From: Anarhynchus alexandrinus
Taxonomy: Eukaryota; Chordata; Aves; Charadriiformes; Charadriidae
NCBI GenBank assembly: GCA_008711295.1
Contig: VUYV01000328.1
Location: 156,339 to 220,338, forward strand
Reading direction: 5' to 3'
Length of the DNA: 64,000 bases
Shown here: piece by piece, positions 25,860 to 37,641 of the stretch
Numbering within the stretch: the first letter of the stretch is position 1
How the letters are laid out: each line of letters begins with the position of its first letter
Translations under genes and position numbers: made by a program
Notes under the pieces: model-generated
Told to the model about the DNA's origin: nothing
Database searches by the model: none
The model's input: the letters and a program-made list of their open reading frames with translations, nothing else

Positions 25860-26370
25860 TTTGTCCACCTTATGCATAAACAGCACTGCTAAGCTATGTT
25901 CCTAAGGGACAGATATCCTCCTGTTCAGGTTATCAAGACATTCACTTGCTTGTGGTCTCTGGGGTTGTCTGGTATCTAGGTCTCATCCCACATGGAAATG
26001 CAGGTCTTCAACTGGCTGTGTCTAGCCTTGTGGCTATGGTCCCATGCCGTGGCTTTGTGTCAGGGTAGACCTGGCTGTGCCTCAGTTCCTCACTCCCCCC
26101 TGTAGCCCTAAGAGGGTCACTGTAAGATCAGAGCCCCAAAGCATCCTGTGCAGGGAGGTCAGAAGTCAGTTATTAAAATAACATATGGTGGCTCCTTTTG
26201 GTGGGAATTAAACACGGATGGTTCAAGCTCACGGGGAGGGAATGGAGTTTGGCAGAGAAATGTGACACAAGAAGCTATTCAGCTGCTCTCCTACAGCGGT
26301 GATACACACTGAATTTATCCAATGGCACCGCACAGAAACAGAGGGGAAAAAATTGTTTTTGATTTTTCAG

Positions 26371-26453
26371 ACCCAATGTCTGCGGCTCGAGGTTCCACTC
26401 CTACTGCTGCCCCGGCTGGAAAACGCTGCCCGGAGGGAACCAGTGCATTGTCC
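26371..26453 (+). CDS. FBN2: Fibrillin-2 coding exon 2: N-terminal FUN domain
   Basis: The 83-nt exon is bounded by TTTTTCAG and GTGAGTA. It completes Gly57 and encodes residues 58-84, leaving one base for the next codon. The translation carries [16 protein letters not shown] and LPGGNQCIV, the hallmark of the fibrillin unique N-terminal domain, with cysteines at 61, 69, 70 and 82. The FHSY wording is that of FBN2 and FBN3, as I recall them, while FBN1 has YNAY. The FUN domain is known to be needed, with the following EGF domains, for head-to-tail microfibril assembly. The exon is split in phases 2 and 1, so skipping it alone would break the frame. Confidence 0.95.
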
Positions 26454-28694
26454 GTGAGTATCCCTTTTCCTGTTAAGAGCACTGAGGGAACTAATTGCCA
26501 TGTGGGAAGGAATGCATATCTCGCACTTCAGCAGATGACAGAACGTTTCATAATCCGCTGGGGCAGGAGCGGAGATTGCTGGGAGTTCTCATCTCTGCTA
26601 GTCCTGATTAAAGCGGGGGGGTTGCAATTGGTCCCATTTAGCTCATGGCCTTTTATCTTCCGCCAAATCGCCACTGTGTTCCTTGTTGCTTGACAGTTTG
26701 TGCGCCTGCTTTAGAAGATTAGCCTCAAAGGAAAGCTATTGGTGACTCCTGAAAAAGTTATTTTAAAGCTACTTGTTTAGATGAAATAGTTTAGTTAGTT
26801 GCNGAGCTGCTTGTTCTAGCAACTAACTAAACTATTTCATCTAAACAACAGCTAGATGCTGATGTTGCAAACGTGATGTCATGGGACAGTGTCCGCAAGC
26901 AGGAACTTGCATCTTTATTTGAGTGACCATCCAATGTGGGATGCTGGTTTAGATAAACCACCCCTCTGTTTTGGCTGGTAGCTTTCCTATTTGGAGTAGA
27001 GCATTACTGGCCTCTCAAGTGCTGATATACGCCTATAAAATCCATTAAGGGGGCTGACGTTTTGCATTTCTGTAGGTTAAAGGCACGAGCTATAGGGAGA
27101 TGAGGGAGCTTGCCCTTTGGAGGCTGCTCCCACTGGGGGTGAAAGTCAACTCAGGAGTAAATAAATGAGATTCTCACTCGAGCCGATAGGGGTAATTGTA
27201 CCTGCATTTGGTCATGCTTCATACTGAAACACAGTAAACACGCGGCGTCCTGGAGATATTAACCGTAACCTGGACATACAGAATAGCAGACAGCACTATG
27301 GGATGCTTTTATCTCCCAGGATTTTAGCTTTCTGAATAAATCTTCTGCATTAGAGCACGCTTGGAATTGTGTGTGAATGCCCTTTTCCAAAACTGCCTAA
27401 AATTAATTGACATTGGGAGGTTTCAAATTGAGGAAAACAATAGGCTCTTCTGGCGGGATCTCCCACATAATACAGGTCACATTTCAGAAGTAATTCCACC
27501 TTCAGAGTCAAAACCTCAGTCATCTTAGAGAGAAACGCCCCGTGTTTCCTAAAATAGAGCTGTCTGGGACCTCCAATGTAAAAAACTGAGCCCAGAGCTC
27601 AGTATTCTTCTCTCAAAGGAAATGGTGTCTATGGTATTATGAGTGATGGGGACGGTTGATGTGTCCTTGCGCACAATGAAGAACCAGTGCCAGAGAGCAG
27701 CATTTTACTCACGAAGAAGGGCAGTCAAGAGGTGGTGATGACTCAAGGTGATGGGAAGACGTGGAGTTCTGTGCCTTCTCCTTTCCCCATGAGAAGAGAC
27801 AGACCAACCCACAAAATCCTCCTCGCCGTCCCGCGGACGGTGGTCGCCCCGCGAAGGATGCAAAGCTCGAGTTTAGTGCTGGCTGCAGCGAAGGGTTAAG
27901 GAACTCGCAGCCAAAGAGCTGCTCAGTGGCATGCGGGGTTAGCGACATTCGGGGTTGTCTGCTGACTTTTCTCATAACTGTAAAACATGCCATCTGGGCT
28001 GGAGGTCCTCAGGGGACCGTGTGTTGTAATTGTATTTATAAAACACACAGAGATGAGATACTTTCGTGGGGCTCGCATAAAATCTGTGCTTACACAGGTG
28101 GAACAATACTGCCAGCTATGCTCTTGGCTCCCATGGCACAGGAAGGGGAAGGGATTAGCAGGGGTCCCAGGCAAGAAAGGATGGAGCTGGGGATGAAGGC
28201 ATCCTGCTGATGCGTCTCTGGCTGACTCGGGCTCGGCCCCTCATTCATCAGGAGATACATCTCGGTAACAGGCAGTTCCCTCAATGCCAGACCATGGACT
28301 GCAAAATGCTCCGTGGAAACACACACGATTTAAGGAAAAGAACAACCTGGCTCAGGGAGAATGTCACTTGGCTCTGCTGAGAAACGTTTTTAGCAGGCAA
28401 AAGTAGTGAAGTGTGCCTTCCCCGTCCTCTGCTGCTGAAAAAGCAATGCGGTGGCAGGACCAGACAGTCTGTGATAAAAGGATGATGTCTCCAGGAACTT
28501 CCTGTGAACAAGTGGGTCCTTCCCACTGTTGCACCGCCCACGCCAGGGTCCTCAAGAGGTGCCCCAGCTTCCCCCCCAGCTTATTATTCTTAAAAGAGAT
28601 GAATTCACACCCTTTCGGCAGCCGAAAACGCATCTGTGAGCAAGTTCACAGACTAGCACGTTGCGCTAATCGCTGTGTCCTTCTCTTCCTCCAG
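26454..28694 (+). other. Intron 2 (2.2 kb)
   Basis: It begins GTGAGTA and ends CTTCCTCCAG. It contains the inverted repeat around an N at 26773-26848. No transposon signature or other coding exon is seen in the rest. Confidence 0.85.
26773..26848. repeat. Perfect 30-bp inverted repeat with a 16-nt loop holding an N
   Basis: The left arm at 26773-26802 begins TTGTTTAGATGAAATAG, and the right arm at 26819-26848 is its exact reverse complement. The loop at 26803-26818 starts with a single N. After a small mismatch an AGCT on each side extends the pairing. The N marks an undetermined join, so the palindrome may be an inverted misassembly rather than genomic sequence. Confidence 0.9.
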
Positions 28695-28793
28695 CAATTT
28701 GCAGGAATTCTTGTGGTGATGGATTTTGTTCACGGCCAAACATGTGTACGTGCTCCAATGGACAACTTTCTCCCAACTGTGGCTCAGCTGGAG
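28695..28793 (+). CDS. FBN2: Fibrillin-2 coding exon 3: EGF-like domain 1
   Basis: The 99-nt phase 1-1 exon completes Pro85 and encodes residues 86-117. It contains six EGF cysteines at 87, 91, 96, 102, 104 and 113, in the wording [20 protein letters not shown], which is diagnostic for the first EGF domain of fibrillins. It lacks the DxDE calcium-binding start, as expected for the three N-terminal EGF domains. The acceptor is TTCCTCCAG and the donor is G|GTAAGAG. A second AG nine bases inside the exon (TTTGCAG) could act as an alternative acceptor but would remove the first cysteine. The [13 protein letters not shown] end differs from the human paralogues. Confidence 0.95.
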
Positions 28794-29782
28794 GTAAGAG
28801 AACATTGCTGGTGATTCTCCTCCCTCCGGAGTAGTTATGTGCTCTCTTAAAAATTTCCCGCTCACAATGAAAGGAAATCTCTGAAATATTTTGTGTTTTG
28901 GCAGACAGGTTCTAAAGTGAATTGGGCAGTAGTCACAAAGTCTTTCATTTCTTGAGGCGCTTTTGCTAAGGGTCCTCACCACCCCGATACCTGCAGAATA
29001 CTGGCAACCTGTTTGCAATTTCTTCTACTTCGGTGGGAGAAATCCTACAGGACGCAGCTCAGAAACCCCATCTCACAGCAGCAAACAGCAACACTGCTGC
29101 CAAAGATTCCACCCACCCCTGCCTGTTCTTTGAAGTGGAATTAAATCTGTCACTGCGTTTGTTAACCAAACAAATATTTTTTTTTTTCCAATGGAAAAAT
29201 TATTCTGTTTTTCTTAGGCTGTGATCTGGATGTTGGGGAGAATTGGCCGGCATTTTTAGCGAACTGCAGTGACACGATGAAGTTAGGCGCTGGCAGAGCC
29301 GGGAATGCAGAAACTGCATTGCCGCTTCTTCTGCCATGTTCTCCCATCTCAGACCTTCAGAACAAAGATCTGAAAAGCTCTGGGAAGAGGGCCTGGGTGG
29401 CTGAGGTTTCTGAAAAACAGACTATGGAGGACTCGGCAGCGTGACAGTCACATATCCAGAAAGCAATTCCCATGTCTCTCTGATAATCCCTGCAGGACGT
29501 ATCCAAGACCAGCTCCTGCTTGCAACCACTCCGTTACCCTGCAGCGTGTAGCTCTGCACAGAAAACCCTCCTCTTTGAGTCTAAATCCCCATAGCTACTG
29601 GTCTTGTGTACTCTCTGGAAGGGAATCATTGCTCCTCTGTGCCCCTTTTGTCACTGGGTTGTATTGCTGGAAAGGACCTGAGATTTATGGTAGACACCAG
29701 GCTGGATATGAGTCAGTAGTCATGTAACAGAGTTCCGTGGCCACAAGTTGCCGCTTGGGATGTTCACGCTTGGGATCCTCAG

Positions 29783-29925
29783 GCAGGGAGAAAATTCTCT
29801 TATGCTGGAGGGTGGTGCAGTGCTGGGACAGGTAACCAGATCGGGGGGGGGATCGCCATCCTTGAGGGGTTTGAAGCCTTGGCTAGACAACGTCATAGCC
29901 TGCCTGGTCTGGGGGGAGGCTGGAT
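29783..29925 (+). mobile_element. Diverged CR1 fragment, sense
   Basis: The order GGAGGGTGGTGCAGTGCTGG, ATCGCCATCCTTGAGGGGTT, and GCCTTGGCTAGACAACGTCA follows the CR1 ORF2 C-terminal coding block, in which the equivalent reads as a GTGGTGAGGCACTGG...CCATCC..GGAGGT...GGCTGGACAAC series. Identity is clearly lower than in the other copies, which suggests an older subfamily. Confidence 0.65.
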
Positions 29926-31064
29926 GGAGACGTCCAGTGAGCCCTTCCACCCACACGCCTGTAAGTCAGCACGGAGACCCACCTGGGTCAGTGCAGGTCT
30001 GCCCCAAAGGGCTTCGGTTGTTTCGAAAGCGAGCACAGTGTGGGAATGGGGGCTGGACTGCATTTTACATCTCCAACTGTGGACGAGGATAGTGGGTGAC
30101 CATTTCCACCTGACTGTATAAGAAGTCCACCCATACACAACGACACTACTCAAACACACCGGCCAAAAAAAACCCCTGCAAAGGCAAAGGGACAGAGCTG
30201 TGGCACGGTGTTGTTTTAAGAAGGCTGATTTTGCCAGTGCCCTATGTGAAATGCAGAAGTTAATGGGAGTTTAGAGAGTCTTTTAAGGTCTCAGATGGCC
30301 ATTGCTAGAGACAACCCAGAAATTTATTTTCCATTATTGCCCATCCGTAGGGAAGCTATTGTTAATAAAGTGACTTGCAGGCATCTGACTGAAGGCCAGA
30401 GAACCAGCACCCCCCAAACCTCAAAACCGCATTCAGGGTGTGACTCAAAGAAGGAAATTCCCAGAATCTGATTCCAAAGTGCCACGTTGTGCTACGGCCC
30501 TGCAGACGTCCCCACCAAGTGCTCAGCACCAGAGCCGATGCGCGCGCGGCTCCGCAGCCCTTCCCCGCGCTTCCCTGGGAGGAAGGTGCCGGAGACACAG
30601 GAGTTTCTGGAGTGAGGGTCCATATGTTAGCAATCAGGGAGGAATGCAAGGAATGCTGTAAGCAGTATATACATTTGGGCACAGACCTGGCATTCCCCTG
30701 AGCCTGGGGTGGATTTCAGCATGCGCTGGGGGGGGTGGGGGCTAGGTTTCTCGGCAGGGGCTTCATCAAATCTGGCATTCATTGTGGGGATGTTTGGATC
30801 TGCGTTTATCATGAACGCTTCAGGGAGGTAAAGCAGACAAGCTTGCGCATTCCAGAGGCAATAAAAGCCGCTCTGCCTCTCTCTGTCATAACAAAAAGCT
30901 TGGTTTCCTACTTGGGGGAGTAAAGATGTTTTAGGAGTAATTTGCAAGTGACTGTTTAGATAGTAGTAGGCAGTAAGCAGACAGAAAACCTGCCTGCAAA
31001 CTCCACTGCTGATGGCTGGCAGAACAGCTGCAGCCACTGATCCTTTAAAATAAATCGTAGAACT

Positions 31065-31084
31065 AATCCAATCCAATCCAATCA
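31065..31084. repeat. ATCCA pentanucleotide microsatellite
   Basis: About four units of ATCCA lie in intron 3. Confidence 0.8.
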
Positions 31085-33237
31085 TGGGAAAATTAACTCG
31101 GGCGAGCTGTCATTCTCTTTTTTTCCTAGACCTTTGGTCTCTGCTACCCTGAAAGCCCTGATAAAGAGTAACAGGCCTTTAAATTCTTGGGTGAAAGATG
31201 TTCTTCTGTGCTCCAAATCCACAGGGGGTTCTAACAGTGCCAAACTTGGAGATAAGTCAGATGGTGATGGGACCTCAGGGCCTTTGGGATCGTGGCAGAA
31301 GTAAGAAGTGGGACCTGCCCCGTGCTGGAATAGTCTTTGCCAATTAGTTGGAAAGTATCTGGATGAACATTGGGGCTCTTTCTAATCTCCAGACCCTGAC
31401 CTTCCGAAATTTCTCCGCTTCCCTAAACCTTACCCCTCGCTGGATGCACTGAACGCGAGGCCAGGGTGCTGCGTAGGGAAGAGCTCTGACAGATGGACAG
31501 CTCTGACAGACAGACACTTCCTAGCTACCTCTGTCTCTGGGCAGCCCTCCCAGATTTGCTGTATGTAATTGCTTTCCCAGGGCTGATTAATTGTAGCGAG
31601 GGGTGTAGGGTAAGCATGTGCTGGAAACAGTGCTTTTTCCCAGAGAGACTGGTCTCATGTCTGACAATCTGGGCAATGCTTTGAAGCCTCAAGCTTAGTT
31701 TCCTTAATGATTAAGCTTTCATCTAAATTTGGCCTGATCTCTGGCCATAGAGCAATAGGAAGAATAGTAGACATCATGACTAATTCAAACCACACGAGCA
31801 ATGCATGGATTAAATGTACAGCACATGTGCCGAGCGTTTTGAATGCAAAGCTCTGAGACTTCCCATTCCACTCCTCCTTCCTTTCAGGCTTCCTATGAAC
31901 AAGGCGTCAACCATATAATTATCCCTCTTGGACACTTCTGAGTCCTACTACCTTTTGGACAGACATTTCGCTTGCACTGGCCCCAACTCTGCCCCGCTTG
32001 GAACTGCTGTTGCATGCGCAGAGGAGACACAAGCCACAGCTGAGCATCCACTCACATATGCACTCTCCAACCCCTCCTTCTTCAAGCTGCCAAGTCACGG
32101 CCCCTCCTCTCCCTGGCAGACAGGAACGGTGGTGTACATGCTGAAAAACAGTTTTCGCATAACTTGCCGTAACCTCAGGCACTTGCAGTTTGAGTTGTCA
32201 CATCTTACAAAGGAAGAATGCATTGTTCCAGGCGTTTTGGTAGAGAATGAAAGCTGCTTGACCTGTATTTGTAACTCAATGTTCGGCAGTAAACCTCCCC
32301 TTTTGGGCTCTTCTACTTCAATTCCACATTCCTTAAAAATTGAATAGCGATGAAACGGTTAAAACCGAGGCTGCCTTTGTGCCTACATCAGTATTAAACT
32401 TCTCGACTCCTATTTATTGCTATTGTTTTCCTACAGCGCATTAGTCACATTCAGTGTGTCATAATCTAGTGTGAAAGCTGAGCTCTAACATGGAAAGAAG
32501 AATAGATGATGCGTGGTTTTGTTTCCAGATTTATTAAAAAAACCCAACCCTCTCCTATTAAATGAATCCCACCAATAAGGCCACATAGTGATTGTAAAAG
32601 GAAGAGAAATATCTTAAGAGTTGATGGTTTTCCTCCACCGAAGAAATTCTATCCCCAAAACATCTCACAGGTCTTTTAACATTCTTCTAACATGAAGGCA
32701 TGTTAGAGATTAGACAGTGCAGAATATGAAAAGCATATTTTGAAAATGGAGCAATAGTCAAAAAGAATAATAAAAAGGGTATGAAGATATTTGAAAAGCG
32801 TAGTAACCTAAAAGAAAGAATTGTTTAGAACGAGTTATCCAAGAAAGGGAGATATCAGGAAATGTGTCCTTGCCTCCAGTCACACGAGCTATGGCAGAAC
32901 ATCCTGTAGAAAGGACAAAGCTGCAGATGTTTAATTGGGGTGAAATGAGTGCCTTTGGCTTCTGTGGAATGAGGTCTATTTATATTACTCTAAAACCTGT
33001 TTGCCATAAGAGAACAATGACACCTTGCCCTGTGTGAGATGGACATGAAGGATCACGTTCCCTAAATCGCTCCTAGTTTCACCCTGTGCATTGTGGTCAT
33101 GGCTTTCCCCCAGCTGAACAGCTCAATCCTACCAGGTACAGGAACAATAAAAATGTCTTACCTCTAGGGAATAAAGAACAGCCCACGGTATTTACTTTTG
33201 TAAGCAACTCTGGGTTAGTTATACCTCAGTAAAAATT

Positions 33238-33729
33238 GAATCATAGAGTCATGGAATGGTTAGAGTTGAGAGGGACCTTGAAGATCATGAGCAGGGACAC
33301 CTCCCACCAGCCCAGGTTGCTCCAAGCCCCGTCCAACCTGGCCTTGAACACCTCCAGGGATGGGGCAGCCACAGCTTCTCTGGGCAACCTGCACCAGGGG
33401 CTCACCCCCCTTAGAGGGAAAAATTTCTTCCTAATATCTCACCTAAATCTCCCCTCTTCCAGTGTAAAACCATCACCCCTCATCCCATGGCTCCCCTCCC
33501 TGATCAGGAGTCCTTCCCCAGCTCTCCTGGAGCCCCTTTAGGCACTGGAAGGGGCTCTAAGGTCTCCCCGGAGCCTTCTCTTCTCCAGGCTGAGCCCCCC
33601 CAACTCTCCCAGCCTGTCCTCCCAGCAGAGGGGCTCCAGCCCTCGCAGCATCTCCAGGGCCTCCTCTGGAACTGCTCCAACAGGTCCCTGTCCTTATGTT
33701 AGGGGCTCCAGAGCTGGAGGCAGTACTTT
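33238..33729 (-). mobile_element. CR1 LINE fragment (3' end), antisense
   Basis: It opens with AATCATAGAGTCATGGAATG, the reversed CR1 tail, lacks about 20-30 bp after GACCTTGAAGATCATGA compared with other copies, and then runs through the same ORF2 and 3' UTR blocks to CTCCAGAGCTGGAGGCAGTA. It ends only 236 bp before coding exon 4. It is complementary to the sense copy at 25484-25859. Confidence 0.95.
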
Positions 33730-33965
33730 AAAGTTAAAGTTCAAGCCTTTAACCATGCATGGGCTCATATCCTGCCATGGGAAGTCAGCAGTCTCTCCAT
33801 TTAACGTGAGGGAACCGGACACTTAACATCACCCTTAGATTCTGCACTGAGATGAGAAGAGATTAAGAACATCATTTTGAACATCCATTAGATGTGAGGT
33901 GTTCACCTCCTGTCACAGACAATTTGTTGCACCATCATGTAACATTTCCCTGCTCTTCTCCGCAG

Positions 33966-34061
33966 TCCAAACCTGCAACGTGAGATGCATGAATGGGGGG
34001 AGCTGCAATGAGGAGTCCTGCCTCTGCCAGAAGGGCTATACTGGGACGTACTGTGGACAGC
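33966..34061 (+). CDS. FBN2: Fibrillin-2 coding exon 4: EGF-like domain 2
   Basis: The 96-nt phase 1-1 exon completes Val118 and encodes residues 119-149. Cysteines lie at 121, 125, 131, 136, 138 and 147, and the wording CNVRCMNGGSCNEESCLCQK is that of the second fibrillin EGF domain. The acceptor is CTCCGCAG and the donor is C|GTAAGTA. The domain has no calcium-binding consensus. Some residues (CNVRCMNGGS) resemble FBN1 and some (SCLCQKGYTGT) resemble FBN3, so this exon alone would not identify the paralogue. Confidence 0.95.
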
Positions 34062-34277
34062 GTAAGTACCCGCGACCCCTGCTGAATACGCGGTGAGCTC
34101 AGGGGTGAAGCTAGATTCACGCAGCCGCGTGACGAGGGAGGTCACCTTGCACACCCCGACGTGCTCTTTGATGTCATTGCTGTATTCTCCTCACCACTGG
34201 AAACTCAGCTCGCTCTCATTAAGGGATATATAGATACAGATATAGTTTCCCTGTTAAAAAAATATTAGATATGTTAA

Positions 34278-34319
34278 ATAGTAAATAGTTTTAGATAATA
34301 TAGTAAATAGTTTTAGATA
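34278..34319. repeat. 20-bp direct duplication
   Basis: Two identical copies of ATAGTAAATAGTTTTAGATA lie at 34278-34297 and 34300-34319, separated by AT, in AT-rich intron sequence. Confidence 0.9.
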
Positions 34320-35535
34320 AACAGCATATTCTCTGGGTATGTTTTTTTTTTTTTGTGGAAAACCTTCATTTTGGCTCAAATGAACTCTTCTCCCAATTAA
34401 AAGAAGAAGAAAAACTAAAAGAACCCCAACGTTTTTTGATTACAAATTATGGCAGGTTACTTTGGGGGGGCATTCAATTTTAGTTCTGTTTATTTGACAA
34501 CACTTTTGACTTTCTTTGACAACAACTATTTGACTTTCTATAGGGAAACCTCAATATAGTCATTGAAAGAAAGTTTATAATGTTTTATGCCTTGGTTTTC
34601 TATTTTGTCAAAGCACCTATACCTTTCATAGGGAGAAATTTAATTTTTCCTCCTAGTTTCCCCATGAAAGATATTTGGCAATTTTAAATCATTGCTTATG
34701 CACATCGTAGAATCAACAACCAAACAGCTTAGGTGCCATCTTTAAGAAGTGTCTAGTAAGCAAGTATGAACAATAGTTTTGAAAGAATCTCTGATCAAAT
34801 GGAACTTTCCAGGCAAATTTCAGATCCCTGCATCAGCGTGAGAATCACACAACTTCTCAGTGAAGTCTATGAGATTTTTTTTTAAAGATGGGCAAAACAC
34901 CATATTTCCCCTAAACTTATCCTCAGCTACGACTGATTCATTTTTGCTGAAACTTTCCAAAAAGTTCAACTAAAGGCAGACACACCATATGGAAAATTTC
35001 GTTCTGAACAGCTAAAGCTTGGGAAAATTATAAGTAACAGCAAACCGGGGCTTATAATGGAACGCGCTAGGCAACCTTAATTATGTGCTGCTACCAGCTC
35101 CACCTATAATATCCTCAGTAGAGTTTTCATAACGGTTCAGATATTGGCAAGACATCACTGACAGGGTGGGGAACAATGGAGAGTCCCACTGGCAGCATCC
35201 CAGCAGAGCAGATTTCGGCTTCCTCGGCTCTAAGATGGGTGTAGCCTTTGAAGGCTGTGAAATACAGCAGTACCTGGCCTCTCCGCAGCTCAGGGCTTGG
35301 CACCGGACCAGTGGGGGCCACACAAGGTTGCTGTGGACCTCACCTTTCATGAGGTTATGTTCTTCTCATCTTCAATGCGTTGGTGTTGTCGGGCAACCGG
35401 GAAGCTCAGAGGGTGAAGCTCTGTATAGGAATTTTGGGAAGTGTCATAACACTCCTCTCATTAGTCATTACAGCTGCTGAGGTTTTAATAGGTCAATGGC
35501 ATCTGTCACAACCAGCAATTGCTCTTGTCACATGC

Positions 35536-36470
35536 AGAATCACACAGAATCCCAGACTGGTGGGGGTTGGAAGGGCCCTCTGGAGCTCCCCCAGTGCCAC
35601 CCCCTGCCAGAGCAGGGGCACCTCCAGCAGTGGCACAGGACGGCGTCCAGGCGGGTTTGGAATGGCTCCAGAGGGGGAGACTCCCCCACCTCTCTGGGCA
35701 GCCTGTGCCAGTGCTCTGCCACCCGCACAGGAGAGAAGGCCCTCCTCAGGTTGAGATGGAACTTCCTATGGTCAAGTTTGTGCCCGTTCCCTGTTGTCCT
35801 GTCACTGGGCTCCACTGAAAACAGACTGTTCCCATCCCCCTGGCACCCTCCCTTTAAGGATTGATAAGCGTTGATAAGATCCCCCCTCAGTCTTCTCTTC
35901 TCCAGACTGAAAAGCCCCAAGTCCCTCAGCCTTTCCTCATAAGAAAGATGCTCCAGTCCCCTCAGCATCTTCGTAGCCCTTTGCTGGACCCTCTCCAGTA
36001 GTTCCCTGTCCTTCTTGACCTGGGGAGCCCCGAACTGGACATAATACTCCAGATGTGGCCTCCCCAGGGCAGAGCAGAGGGGGAGGATGACCTCCTTTGC
36101 CCTGCTGGCCACACTCTGCTTGATGCCCCCCAGGATGCCGTTGGCCTTCTTGGCCACCAGGGCACATTGCTGGCTTGTGGACATCCTGTTGCCCCCCAGG
36201 ACTCCCAGGTCCCTCTCTCAGAGCTGCTCTCCAGCAGGTCAGCCCCCAACCTGTACTGGTGCAGGGGGTTATTCCTCCCCAGATGCAGTACCCTACACTT
36301 GTCCTCATTGAATTTCATAAGGTTCCTCTCCGCCCAACTCTCCAACCTGTCCAGGTCATGCTGTGTGGTGGCACAGCCTTCTGGTGTGTCAGCCACTCCT
36401 CCCAGTTTTGTGTCATCAACAAACTTGCTGATGGTACACTCTGTCCCTTCATCCAGGTCATTGATGCACA
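35536..36470 (-). mobile_element. CR1 LINE fragment with reverse-transcriptase remnant, antisense
   Basis: This is the longest CR1 copy here, about 935 bp on the minus strand. Translation of 36466 down to about 36240 gives the end of the reverse-transcriptase palm, including [14 protein letters not shown] and the catalytic-type box FVDDTKLGG (usually FADD). Near 36220 the frame shifts by one base, and the reading continues from 36184 to about 35600 through [32 protein letters not shown] and [11 protein letters not shown]. The 3' tail is of the TTCTGTGATT type. The copy is 5'-truncated and cannot encode a working enzyme. Confidence 0.95.
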
Positions 36471-37055
36471 GAAGTGTTCCTACATCCTGTCCCATTAGCT
36501 TAGCCTCAACCCAGGACCTAATCACCAACCTGCTCCTTTGACTCCAGTCCTAGACTATTGACTGCAGGTTTTCAACAAAGGGTAGCAGGTTGAATTTTAA
36601 GTCACTGAATACTTGTGTGCTGATCAGACTGGTTCTTCTTTGCTTCGGGTACGTGGGATTAAATGGCAAACAAGTCTCCTCTCCTCACGTTTCACTGTGG
36701 TCATACGTTAAACATTTGCCTTTATGCAGTTTCTCAATTGTATCAGTTCATCCTGACCTTGACGTTTAAATCCCAATGCTGACTTGAATGAACTGAGATT
36801 CCAGAGTGCAGGAAATCCCCTCAAGTGAAATAAGAGTTTATAGCCTTTTTATAAATGGTCTCATTCATAAACAGGAAGTAATTTTCTAGGAAAAAATATC
36901 AGACTTTTCTCTGTATGTTCGCTGCGCGCAGGAGACTCTTGATGGGTGAACAACACAAAGCGGGCGATATTCCAAGTCCTGCCAGCACCACACGTCTCCC
37001 GCTGCGGTTTCACCAAGAGCAGAAATCACTGATTTCTCTTTCTATTTCCAAACAG

Positions 37056-37151
37056 CTGTCTGTGAAAACGGCTGTCAGAATGGAGGTCGGTGCATCGGAC
37101 CAAACCGCTGTGCTTGTGTCTATGGATTCACGGGTCCCCAGTGCGAGAGAG
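37056..37151 (+). CDS. FBN2: Fibrillin-2 coding exon 5: EGF-like domain 3
   Basis: The 96-nt phase 1-1 exon completes Pro150 and encodes residues 151-181. Cysteines lie at 152, 156, 162, 168, 170 and 179. The wording [20 protein letters not shown], then [10 protein letters not shown], matches FBN2 as I recall it; FBN1 has CESGCLNGGRCVAPNRCACT. The acceptor is CCAAACAG and the donor is G|GTAAGGA. This is the last non-calcium EGF domain before the hybrid domain. In fibrillins the EGF2-EGF3-hybrid1 region is a known hub for microfibril assembly and LTBP binding. Confidence 0.96.
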
Positions 37152-37641
37152 GTAAGGAACACATTTTCGTGATATTATTGCTGACAGAGCATCGGATCGG
37201 GAGTTGTATATTTGAGCACGGGTATTAAGGATACTCAATTTTATGTGACTTTCTGCTCGATTGCCCTGCCCGATGGTGCAGCCTGTAACGACAGCCTCGT
37301 GCCCAAAGCGCTCCCTGAGGTCCCCGGTTATGACATGTGCGGGGTGTGAAGTGCCTGCTGACTGCACGGCGGTTCGGTGTCTCTGGATCCTCCTCTCCAC
37401 GCGTGGCCCCTTGTAGCTGTTTGTTAAACACTAACAAACCCCTGTGCCGAGCACAAAAAGGGTATTTTTCTCTTGGGCATTTCCCTGTTTCTTGTCTTGA
37501 TAGCCTGAGAGGGGCTTAAAAATGCCAGGAAGCCCCTTACTACAGCATCCTCGTGAAGGGAAGGTGACACCATCGGTCCCTTCCTAAACACCTAAGAGAG
37601 AAGGGAAAAGAAAACTAAGCCAAAATTTTCAAGCGTGCCAG

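Larger units (their letters stand above)
9961..26370 (+). other. Intron 1 of the coding region (16.4 kb)
   Basis: It begins GTACGT and ends TTTTTCAG. It holds an MIR-like relic near 11600-11715, a short CR1 tail at 15610-15683, the 11-bp minisatellite at 23944-24228 and a CR1 fragment at 25484-25859. The stretches 13980-14340 and 17280-17700 are AT-rich, unique-looking sequence without repeat signatures. I see no further exon or RNA gene. Long first introns are usual for fibrillin genes. Confidence 0.8.
28794..33965 (+). other. Intron 3 (5.2 kb)
   Basis: It begins GTAAGAG and ends TTCTCCGCAG. It contains a diverged CR1 piece at 29783-29925, a short ATCCA repeat at 31065-31084 and a CR1 fragment at 33238-33729. 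The 139-codon open frame at 31928-32347 has no recognisable domain and is treated as chance. Confidence 0.85.
34062..37055 (+). other. Intron 4 (3.0 kb)
   Basis: It begins GTAAGTA and ends CCAAACAG. It contains a 22-bp-period duplication at 34278-34319 and the longest CR1 fragment of the window at 35536-36470. No other exon is seen. Confidence 0.85.

Noticed and set aside
31928..32347. 139-codon + strand frame in intron 3
   Set aside because: No domain, no splice sites that keep the fibrillin frame, lies between proven exons.
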